A DNA stretch of 64,000 nt from Ctena decussata. Lineage: Eukaryota > Mollusca > Bivalvia > Lucinida > Lucinidae. The position numbers and the translations under genes are program-made. The DNA is taken from positions 58,415,400 to 58,479,399 of the forward strand of contig OZ022507.1 in the NCBI GenBank assembly GCA_963989385.1, given 5' to 3'. Positions 54,426 through 62,903 of this stretch are shown in pieces. The notes beneath the pieces are model-generated. The model was not told the DNA's origin, did no database searches, and was given only the letters and a program-made list of their open reading frames with translations. Every line of letters starts with the position of its first letter. Position 1 is the first letter of the stretch.

Positions 54426-55109
54426 CAGAAAATTAAAACATATAGCTACGAACACACTATACATCTTTTCTTTTTTATGAAAATTTTCTCTTCCTCCTTC
54501 CCCTATCATTAGCTAAATCTAGGGTCTCTTTTATCACCATCTTCTAAGCTAAGGAAACAAGTATCGGAAAGGAAATTTGAATGAAGTTGTTGTTTGACTC
54601 ATATTTTCGCGGCATCAAAACTTAAATACTCTTCCAAGGGACGCAACTTTTTTGACAGACGGGCGGGAATAAAATCCCCCAAAAATAAAGCCTGAAACGA
54701 TTGACAAAAACGCGGGCACCTGTTTATCGCGCAAGTGAGATCTTTATGTCGTGACGTCAATGTTGAAACGTAATTTCTTGAAACAACGTCATCCACCCAA
54801 CTCGTCCCTTTTCGCGCGACGGGTCACAATTACTTTTGTCATACAAAGCATATCACTGGCGCTAATATCTTGTACTTTTTTTTTTTTTTTTTTAAGTGTC
54901 TACGTTGGTTCCCGCTGGTATCATGTGACACCCAAATATGGCAGGTCACGTGACCTTGGTAACTTCCGGAAAATGGCAGCTCACACATCGGCCATATTGA
55001 GTGAAAATTTCAAGCAAACCGACCAGAGTGTGTGCAAGTTATGGCCTCTGAGATACCCCTACCCCCATTTTAGGGTCAGGTGAATTATTTTTTCAGCAGT
55101 CTAAGGGTT

Positions 55110-55945
55110 AAAAAACACCTGCACAGTTTCAAAATGATTGGTTAAAAATCCCACGAGGAGCTGCACACACAAGGTATCCACAGTCTATACATTTTGTTAG
55201 TATTTGGACCTAAGTTCGAAACATGAAAAAAGTGACAAAAACTATCGGACTGTAATTTTAAAGTCACATTCACATCTAAAGAGAACGAAGAAGAAGCCTG
55301 CAAAGTTTCAAAATGCTTTATGCAAAACTGTAGAGTCAGTTGTGCACACTAGATATATACTATCAATAGGTCTTCTGATGTGGCAAAATGACTAAGTTCA
55401 TAAAGTAAAAATAGTGGTAAAATATTATCCAATCATAACCCCTGAGGCACATGCACATCTACAGACCATGAGGAAGACGCCTGCAAAGTTTCAGAATGAT
55501 TCATGAAAAGCTGTAGGAGGAGTTGCGCACACAAGGTATGTACTCTAAAGGTCTTCTGATGCTGAAAAATGACTAAGTTTGCAAAGCGAAAAAAGTGGTA
55601 AAAAGTTATTTGACGTTAACCCCTAAGGCACATGCATATTTATAGACCATGAGAAAGATGCCTGCAAAGTTTCAGAATGATTCATGAAAAGCTGTACGAG
55701 GAGTTGCACATACAAGGTATATACTCTAAAGGTTTTCTGATGCTGAAAAATGACAAAGTTTGCAAAGCCAAAAAAAGTGGTAAAAAATTATTTGACAATA
55801 AACCCTAAGCACATGCACATCTACAGACCATGAAAAAGAAGCCTGCAAAGTTTCAGAATGATTCATGAAAAACTGTAGGAGGAGTTGCACACACAAGGTA
55901 CCCACTCTCAAGGGGGGACTGAACCATGTAATCACGAAAAGGTGT
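55110..55945 (+). repeat. Tandem element with 181-bp units
   Basis: About four and a half units; ATGCACATCTACAGACCATG at 55450, 55631 and 55812, period 181. Units share CCTGCAAAGTTTCAGAATG, GGAGTTGCRCACACAAGGTA and TCTTCTGATGCTGAAAAATG. Ends with GGGGGGACTGAACC. Confidence 0.75.
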
Positions 55946-55958
55946 CCCCTTGCTTTTT

Positions 55959-57227
55959 AACTCACCTGGCCAGAAGGGCCATAGTGAGCTATTGTCATAC
56001 CAGTGTGTGCGTTGTGCGTTGTCCCATGCGTTGTTCGCCAACACTTGAAAACAAACATTCAAACATCTTCTTCTGTAAAACTACTGGACCCATGGGTCTC
56101 AAATTTCACATGGAGCATGACCTGACTCCAGGGTCTCAGAGTTGTAAAATTGGGTCAGGTGGAATATCCAAGATGGCCGCCGTTTATAAAAATAGCAAAA
56201 ACAACAAAATCAGCTTCTCCAGAACAGCTGGGTATATTTGTCTGAATTTTGGCATGGAACATCAGTGAAACCTTGGTATTCAAAATTGTAAAAATGAAAA
56301 AAATCTGTACCAGAGTTTTGTCACAGTGACCTACTTTCTATTTACGAGTGTAGTTTTGCTCAAATGCCAATGTCAAAAAACGACTTTAATATTCAAACAA
56401 CTTCTTCACTAAAACCACTGAATCCATGGGTCTCAAATTTCACATGGAGCATGACCAGACTGCAGGGTTTCAAAATTGTAAAATTGGGTCAGGTCGAGAA
56501 TCCAAGATGGCTGCCATTACTAAAAATAGCAAAAACAACAAAATCAACTTCTCAGAACCATTTGGTGTATTTGGTTGAAAGTTTGCTTGGAATATTAATG
56601 GGACCTTGGAATTAAATATTTAAAATGTCAAAAAAATCTATAGGGGAAATAGGTCACAGTGACCTACTTAGCTTTTACAAGACCGATTTTGATCAAATGT
56701 CAATATCTCAAGAAAAGGCAAATGAATTCTGGTCAGATTTAGTCAGAAATGGTCCTTGAATGGAATTATTTCAATTTTGTGCCAGTTGACTAGCCAAGAT
56801 GGCCTCCATGGGGGCCGCTACTAAAAATAGCACAAACATCAAATTGACAATTACTCAAGAACCCTTGAATGGAATTGGACCAATTTTGTGTCAGAATGTT
56901 CCTTGCATGAAGCCGTTTTGATTAATTGCAATTTGGCAATCCAAGTTGGCAGCCATCTGCTGTTTCTATAAATAGCACAAAACATGAAAATGACAATATC
57001 TCAGTAACACCTGAATGGATTTTAATCAAATTTGTGGTAAAATGATTCTTGCATTGAGATGTTTCAAAAGTAAATATATATAGACCAGACAAGTTGGCCT
57101 TTGTTACTAAAAGTAGCAAAATGTGAAAATGAGAAACTCTCAGTGGAATTGGACCAATTTTGTATCAGAATGGTCCCGTGGCAAAATAGCCAGGTGAGCG
57201 ATATCAGGCCCATTTGGGCCTCTTGTC
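55959..57227 (+). mobile_element. AACTCACCTGG element with ~330-bp tandem units
   Basis: Starts AACTCACCTGGCCAGAAGGG, ends CCAGGTGAGCGATATCAGG and GGGCCTCTTGTC. Inside are diverging units with CTCAAATTTCACATGGAGCA, TCCAAGATGGCYGCC, AAAAATAGCAAAAACAACAA. A perfect AGGTCACAGTGACCT lies at 56651-56665, and a near match at 56318-56332. Same architectural class as 44853-46580. Confidence 0.75.
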
Positions 57228-57359
57228 TTCGAAAAGGCAGAGGACAATAATAATTAATGATATGAAGTGAAACTTAAAATATAATTGTAAATGATGAACT
57301 GCCCGGGGAGTGGGGCACATTTTGCCAACATTTCTTGCTGAGAGAATATCTTAGGTAAA

Positions 57360-57570
57360 TGGGTACACTTCCGGGTTGAAGCAACTCTTGATTTGGGATC
57401 AACTCTTAAAGAAAAAAAGACTTTGCTCTCCTAGGACCAAATTATTTCCTTTAAGAGACAGCTCCCTTGTAGAAGGGCTTTGTCATCCAGGGAAACAATT
57501 AGAAAGTAGAGAAAGTCGTCACAAAAGTTATTTTATGTAGAGATGGTAGGAAAGCATAACGGTATACCTA
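57360..57570. repeat. Family K2 repeat
   Basis: GGGATCAACTCTTAAAG, degenerate hairpin, TCATCCAGGGAAACAATTAG, GTCACAAAAGTT. Relatives at 17380, 60990 and 62270. Confidence 0.5.
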
Positions 57571-57594
57571 TACACCTTGAATGAAATGTCACAT

Positions 57595-57930
57595 ACTCAT
57601 AACACCCAGATGCTCTAGCATAGGGTAGAACTGGGGTCCCCTTGATCAAAAGCCAAACACTCTACCACATCAAAATACATGCTGGTTTGTACCACAAGGC
57701 AGTACTTTGCGACATTCTTGCCCTGTTTATTGAATTCATCTGGAAATTCCTAGGAGTACAGTAACTTTTGAGACTTAAGGAGTTCTAGTGCACATGTGAG
57801 TAATTTATGTTGGGCACCATTTGTCACAGACTCGTAAAACAGGTAGTTGCCTTGGCTGAGGATCGAATCTTTGTCCCCTTGATCTGTAGGCATACACTCT
57901 GTCATGTCCCTGTAAAAGGCGGGTACCACA
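57595..57930 (-). repeat. Two worn tRNA-like units in tandem
   Basis: Minus strand TAGAGTGTTTGGCTTTTGATC and GACCCCAGTTCTA in one (about 57610-57670), and CAGAGTGTATGCCTACAGATC with GATTCGATCCTC in the other (about 57860-57905). Both carry GATCAAGGGGAC, so they are related. Cloverleaf not restorable by eye. Confidence 0.4.
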
Positions 57931-58964
57931 GAGTGGTACAAGTGTATTATAAACTCACACCTTGTAGTACACCACTTCTAAATAAGAGGATTAATGGCAA
58001 ACTGCTGTACAGATATAATTTAGTTTCCTTTCAAATCCCAAATTCAGCTCACGCAAGTTAACTAGATTTTGTTATGGAAAAATGTAGGTTATTTGACATT
58101 TGTTTCCGCTAACTTTCTCTTTTGTCAGACTAGGGCTGGCAGTTAATGCAAGAGAATACTGGACTATAATTATGGTGTTTCCTGTCGAGCTAGTTACATT
58201 ATCGAATCATCAGAGAGATGAACAGGCTAGTAGTCTTGAAGTGAATCCTGTCAGTGATTTTGATTGGCTATCTAGAATTTAATACAACACATTATCAGAA
58301 ATAAATGAAATCGTTCACACTTGTTGGGCTCATATTGAGATTTCTTTATATTTGATAATTTGGTTGCGGTTGTCAATTTTGATTAATGTTCAGGCTTTTC
58401 TCATATAAAATTGATGTCCTGTCATTGTGTGATGTAATGTTATTGCATCATAGTGAATTTATGCATACAATGTTTTGAATAGAAGCAAACTAACTCAGCA
58501 TGAACCTGCAGTGGACAATTGTTTCAGCCTGGTCCATCAACTTTTACACTCACACGCACATATACATGCATGTATACACACATGCATGCACACACAAACA
58601 TGGCATTTTCAAAATGAACAAATGAGGCTTAACAACTTAATGATCGCCCCTTTAAATATGATGTCAGTTGATTCAACAGACATAAGAAGTGTCCACAGAA
58701 AAGTTTGTTAAGCATCATTTATGAATCAGTCTCCGGTTCACCACAATTCACTATGGTTTGACTTAGATTCCAAATCAGGATGAACGGTAGAAAATACAGC
58801 ATCTTTATGGTTTGCAAGGGTTCAATTAGGGTTTTCTCATGGTATTTATACAGTTTCTGTATGGTTCATCTACGAATGCACAAAGGTGCATGGCGTAAGA
58901 ACTGCTGACAACAAGGGTAGACCATGGTGGCATTATGGATGCTTATGATGCTACTACAAGCTAT
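57931..58964. other. Stretch without a gene
   Basis: AT-rich; a CA-rich low-complexity run (CATGCATGCACACAC) near 58570-58600. No coding support. Confidence 0.4.
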
Positions 58965-59095
58965 ATCATATTGAAAATTCAAAGACTATAGGGCAAACAG
59001 TGTAGATCCAGATGAGGTGGCTCATTATGAGCCACCTCATCTGGATCTACACTGTTTGCAAATTCAACAATTTTTCATTTTTGGCGCTTTAAGGG
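58965..59095 (-). mobile_element. TTAA hairpin MITE (family 1), truncated
   Basis: AAAATTCAAAGACTATAGGG, a perfect hairpin (GATGAGGTGGCTCATTATGA with full complement), AATTCAACAATTTTTC, GGCGCTTTAAGGG, TTAA at 59096-59099. The far half (GTCGTCTGC side) is missing. Confidence 0.75.
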
Positions 59096-59209
59096 TTAAT
59101 ATGACTCAAGGGGGTAGTGCCATGGGCTCCTACGATTGTGTAAGGTTAAGGCCTCGGGTGGTCATGTAATGTTTTGCAAAATTATGTCTCTGATATCAGT
59201 ATCTCTTCA

Positions 59210-59392
59210 GCATTGGATGAGATCCTGCCACCCAAAAAGAAACCAGGGGCAAGGTGCAAAGTTGCTAAAGGAAAAACGATCTCAGATCCCTTTGTGTGGC
59301 TTAGTACAGTTATGTTCTATTGCCTCTGATGACAAGTCAATACAGGGTCACAGTGATGAGGAGTCAGCTGCTCCCATACTGTGTCGCTAGTG
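59210..59392 (+). CDS. Candidate exon, low confidence
   Basis: A good 3' splice site (TATCAGTATCTCTTCAG ends near 59209) precedes a GC-richer segment open to a TAG at about 59388-59390. In one frame it reads HWMRSCHPKRNQGQ ... ASDDKSIQGHSDEESAAP and stops after LCR. A second frame of the same segment reads LDEILPPKKKPGARCKVAK and GKTISDPFVWLS but stops sooner. Both look protein-like in composition (basic then acidic), and they cannot both be right, so either a one-base error or chance is involved. No donor of quality was seen at the end; it would be a terminal exon. No family recognised. Confidence 0.25.
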
Positions 59393-59756
59393 AACAGTGA
59401 GTATTCCTAGTGCCAAAACTACCACGGTTGTCTATGAACACCAATGGAAAGTCTAGAATAATCACAGATACAGTTACGGCATCACTACTAATGAGCAAGA
59501 TTTTGTGATGGTTTAGGCCACTCCCACATGCCGTCATGGTTCAAAACAGTTAAAAATTTCTCTGGTGATTCCCAGATTACCACTGTTCAAAAGGATCATT
59601 ACAGACCACAATGGATGCAGTTACGGTGCTATTACAAAACAGGACAGTGTGCTTACGAAACGGTGGTGAACCATAGTTCGAATCATGATTGTGTCTACAT
59701 GTGCTTCAGTGGTAAATAATGCATACGTACAGATACATGTAGTTTTATGCTTGCAC

Positions 59757-59870
59757 TGCAAGACTAAAGGGCAGACAGTGTAGATCTAAATGAGGCGGCT
59801 CATTATGAGCAGCCTCATCAGGATCTACACTGTTTGCAAATTCTGCTATTTTCGTCCCTGGTACTTAAAG
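59757..59870 (-). mobile_element. TTAA hairpin MITE (family 1), truncated
   Basis: CAAGACTAAAGGGCAGACAG, hairpin AATGAGGCGGCTCATTATGA, TTTGCAAATTCTGCTATTTT and CCTGGTACTTAAAGTG. TTAA site worn. Confidence 0.65.
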
Positions 59871-60135
59871 TGTTGAAACATTGCACTAACATGATTATTT
59901 GACATTGTTTCAGTAATTTGTGGCTACCAAATAAGGTGGATAACAAGCACAAGATTTGATGTAATGTTTCGGCTAGACGGTGCTCTTAAATTTTGAAAGC
60001 AGCTGGCATAAGGGAAAAAGTAAAGTAATTCAATTGTCTGGGATGTGAATTATTACTCAATAAAATTGTCTTTGCTTCATCTAAAATAGGCAGAAAACAA
60101 ATGGTCCAGTGTCAGTCTGATTCTTGATTAAGGCA

Positions 60136-60366
60136 GCATATGAGCCACAACATGACGAAACCAACAAAGTGGCATGTGCGCTGAGCAAAGACTCAGATCA
60201 GCTTGGGCATCTGCCCAGTCTGATTAGAGCCTTCACTGTATGCATGGAGCTGTACCCTTTCAGCACACAGCCAAGACTCTGATCAGACTGTACGGATGCC
60301 CAGGCTGATCTGAGTCATGCTGGGCTCACTTGCCACTTTGTTGGTTTTGTCATGTTACGGCTCATA
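60136..60366. mobile_element. GAGCCGCGACAC foldback, copy 7
   Basis: ATATGAGCCACAACATGACG to GTCATGTTACGGCTCATAT; inner AGACTCAGATCAGCTTGGG and inverse. Confidence 0.75.
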
Positions 60367-60403
60367 TCATTTCTCATACAACATATATACCTCTTGTCTT
60401 TTA

Positions 60404-60603
60404 CCCTCAAAGCGCCGAAAAAGCAGACAACAAAATTTACGTCTGCAAAATTTCAAAAATAATTTTGTCTAAGCTTCATCATATTGAAAATTTAAAGACT
60501 AGATGGCAAACAGTGAAGAACCAGATGAGGCATCTCATTTTGAGCCGCCTCATCTGGTTCTATTCTGTTTGCAAATTCAGCTATTTTCACAATGCTTTAA
60601 GGA
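60404..60603 (-). mobile_element. TTAA hairpin MITE (family 1)
   Basis: CCCTCAAAGCGCCGAAAAAG, CAGACAACAAAATTTACGTC, then the hairpin GATGAGGCATCTCATTTTGA and TTAA at 60604-60607. Left TTAA worn. Near full length (200 bp). Confidence 0.7.
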
Positions 60604-60684
60604 TTAAAATAAGCAGAAAACAAATGGTCCAGTATCAGTACAATTCTTGATTAAAGCAGCATATCACTTCTCATATGAGGAAAT

Positions 60685-60925
60685 CACGGGGGTAATACCA
60701 ATTTGGCTACCTGTGCTTTCGACCGAGTCTGTATTGTTCAAAGTGGCTTTCGATTGAGAATAAGATTGTAAGCATTACCAATAACGGTAAATGGTACTAT
60801 TGTTAATGGTTGTCGACCGAGCTGATACTGCTGTCTATTGTCTAGGTCGACAGCCACTTTTGCATTTATGGTAATTGACTGACTCGGTCAAAAGCACAGG
60901 TAGCCTAATTGGTATTACCCCCGTG
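60685..60925. mobile_element. CACGGGGG foldback with 5-bp duplication
   Basis: CACGGGGGTAATACCAATTT and GGCTACCTGTGCTT at the left, inverse at the right, TIR of about 45 bp with few mismatches. A perfect 5-bp direct repeat GAAAT flanks it (60680-60684 and 60926-60930). Inside is a second inverted pair around GTCGACCGAGC / GGTCGACAGCC. 241 bp, non-coding. An older copy lies at 35511-35740. Confidence 0.8.
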
Positions 60926-60989
60926 GAAATAGAACTTCTTGTCTTCAAGGTAAATGGACATACAGTCAGAGGAAGGAACTCTGCTATTT

Positions 60990-61180
60990 TCTTTTATTGC
61001 CTCACTCCTCAGTGAGGGTCTACTCTTAATGGAAAAAATTGCTCCCCTAGGAGCAAATTCTTTCAGGCAAAATTACCCCATTTTGGGAGGGTATTGTCAT
61101 CTAGGGAATCAAACACGAAGTCACAAAAGTTTTTCCTCTTTAGTAATGGTGGAAAAACATGGATGTATGCCCATACCCCT
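60990..61180. repeat. Family K2 repeat
   Basis: GAGGGTCTACTCTTAATGG, hairpin GCTCCCCTAGGAGC, GTCATCTAGGGAATCAAAC, AAGTCACAAAAGTTTTTCC. Confidence 0.5.
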
Positions 61181-61971
61181 TCAGAAAGAAAGAAACAAAA
61201 ATATAGAACTCTTTATTTGGGACTATGTTTTATGAACGTTGTCATGGTTGCTTAGATCCTTAATCATCACAGTCACCTTAAAAATGCAAAAAAAATTTTT
61301 TTTCAAAATCAAAGAATATTACTTTCAGGCCTGTTGTAAAGGATATATCATGAGATCATTTAGAGCCCTTGAAGTCTGCTTTGACCATGGATAAAATATT
61401 AGAAAAACAGAAAGGATGCTTTAGCATGGGAAATATACAATGTATATAAACATCATAACAACGTTATGCAATACTGTACTTCTTCTTATAAATGTCCCAG
61501 GATCAATGGAAAAAAAAATTGGTGGTCATTGTGGGATCTAAGCACTATTTTCACAGAAACAGTGAGTGGGGGCATCAACAGAGAGGGTGCAGTTTTTGGA
61601 AGAAATACAGCAAATAAATCCTCAGTATCATATGCCTTATACAGAGACTGCGGAAATCTCGTCACTGTCACATTTTCGGATGAATAATTTAATAAATTAG
61701 ATGTAGTGATGATAGTTTGTGATCGGTAAATAGATTTGTCTCTTTTTCTGCAGACTCTTGGTGGAAAATCAGGACACCTTTTCTGCTGATTTAAAGGCTT
61801 TTAAAGTACATGTACTATGCATATACTCTTCCACTGATTCTTAGCTAGTATGACAGTTAAGGAGCAATCTGATCATGCTCTGCACAGATGGACATTCCAG
61901 TGGAAATTTATTTTCTTCTTGTACATGTACACAGTTGTAAAAAAATGTAGAATATTATATTTCTTCTAATA
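61181..61971. other. Stretch with one weak exon candidate
   Basis: AT-rich, no repeats recognised except a poly-A/T junction near 61295. The candidate exon at 61557-61687 is described separately. Confidence 0.4.
61557..61687 (+). CDS. Candidate terminal exon, low confidence
   Basis: TTTTCACAG ends at 61556; an open frame then runs to TAA at 61685-61687. It would encode about 43 residues, ETVSGGINREGAVFGRN then TANKSSVSYALYRDCG and LVTVTFSDE, entering in phase 1. Composition is balanced and unlike the translated repeats around it. No domain recognised. Against it, the segment starts with a good donor-like GTGAGT five bases in, and the frame is also open further upstream, so the acceptor is not forced. 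Confidence 0.25.
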
Positions 61972-62172
61972 CAGTCAACTCTTGATATCTCAAAGTTGAA
62001 GTTCATTCCAAACTACTGATACCTCAAAGTAAATTTTCTGGTTCCAGAATATCAGTAGTTTGAGATAAAAAGAGTTTAAATGTAAACAAGATAGGAAATG
62101 TGTCCAAACTATATTCTTTGATATATGAGGGAATTTTGAGATATCAGTGTTCGAGATATTGAGAATCAACTG
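61972..62172. mobile_element. Pogo/Tigger-like Tc1-mariner MITE
   Basis: CAGTCAACTCTTGATATCTC at the left and GAATCAACTG at the right, TA at 61970-61971 on the left. Inner repeats of ATATCTCAAA/TTTGAGATAT. 201 bp, no transposase. The CAGT..AACTCTTGATATCTC start is typical of pogo-type ends. Confidence 0.65.
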
Positions 62173-62269
62173 TTCATGCCCCAGGAGGCATTACAATTCA
62201 CAATCCTATAAAATTCAATGGCATTCTAGAGACAAAATTTGAGTGATTATTATCAAATTTTGATAGCCT

Positions 62270-62560
62270 GGAGCCAATCTTGGTCCTGTTTTTGTTGGAA
62301 AAGCTGAAGGGGTGCATTTATTTAGAGAAGGGGCATTTGTTGAAAACAGTATGGTAACAATGGTGCGGAAGCAACTCTGTCGTTTTTGTTTTTGCCTCCC
62401 TTTTTTACAGGGATCAACTCTTAAAGGAAAGAATTTGCTCCACTGCTCCACTAGGAGCAAATTCTTTCCTTGAAGAGTTGGACCCTATTTTAAGGGATTT
62501 TATTGTCTATGGAATCAAATAGGAAGTCACAAAAACTGTTCACCTTCACATAAACTTCAG
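62270..62560. repeat. Family K2 repeat
   Basis: GGGATCAACTCTTAAAGGAA, hairpin GAATTTGCTCC ... GGAGCAAATTC, TTGTCTATGGAATCAAATAG, GAAGTCACAAAAACTG. Confidence 0.55.
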
Positions 62561-62567
62561 ATAAAAA

Positions 62568-62690
62568 TGAGCTGCGACAAGATAAAACCAACAAAGTGGT
62601 TGTGAGCCTAGCACAGACTTAGATCCCAGGATACCCAGGCTGATCTGAGTCTGCACTGGGTGCACACCCACTTGTTGTGGCTTAATTGAG
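62568..62690. mobile_element. GAGCCGCGACAC foldback, shortened copy 8
   Basis: ATGAGCTGCGACAAGATAAA, AACCAACAAAGTGG, CAGGCTGATCTGAGTCTGC, CCACTTGTTG. Central 100 bp missing and the right outer end worn. Confidence 0.6.
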
Positions 62691-62708
62691 GTGTACCCAT
62701 ACATCTCA

Positions 62709-62903
62709 ATGGGCCGATTGCACAAAACTATTTTATTTTATCCCTTGACTAAGGCTTATCCTGGGATAGCTAGCACTGAGTACTAAAGTGGATTGCAGGA
62801 AAGAAGTTTAAGCAGAGAATAGCTATCCTTGGGATAGTTATCCTAGGATAAGAGCAAGGTTAGCCCAGATAAAATTGTTGATGCAATTTGTCTCGTATCA
62901 CCT
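62709..62903. repeat. TIR repeat, ~195 bp
   Basis: GGGCCGATTGCACAAAACT and AATTGTTGATGCAATTTGTC are inverted with mismatches; inside, TATCCTGGGATAGC and TATCCTAGGATAA are small palindromes. Relatives may exist near 22310 and 34978 (GTTCAAA starts). Confidence 0.45.

Larger units (their letters stand above)
50866..55107. mobile_element. 4.2 kb TTAA-flanked element, piggyBac-like ends
   Basis: TTAA at 50862-50865 and 55108-55111; terminal inverted repeat CCCTTAGACTGCT (13 of 13). A second, subterminal inverted repeat of about 40 bp occurs at 51204-51243 and 54789-54831 (TTGTGACCCGTCGCGC, GGGACGAGTTGGGTG). A CCC start plus TTAA is typical of piggyBac elements. No transposase could be recognised inside; the interior carries a GAGCCGCGACAC foldback, a TTAA foldback (53364-54232) and a tRNA-like unit. 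Confidence 0.65.

Noticed and set aside
59136..59209. Coding start upstream of the 59210 candidate exon
   Set aside because: Sequence before the acceptor is AT-rich and pyrimidine-tract-like, fitting an intron end better than coding DNA.
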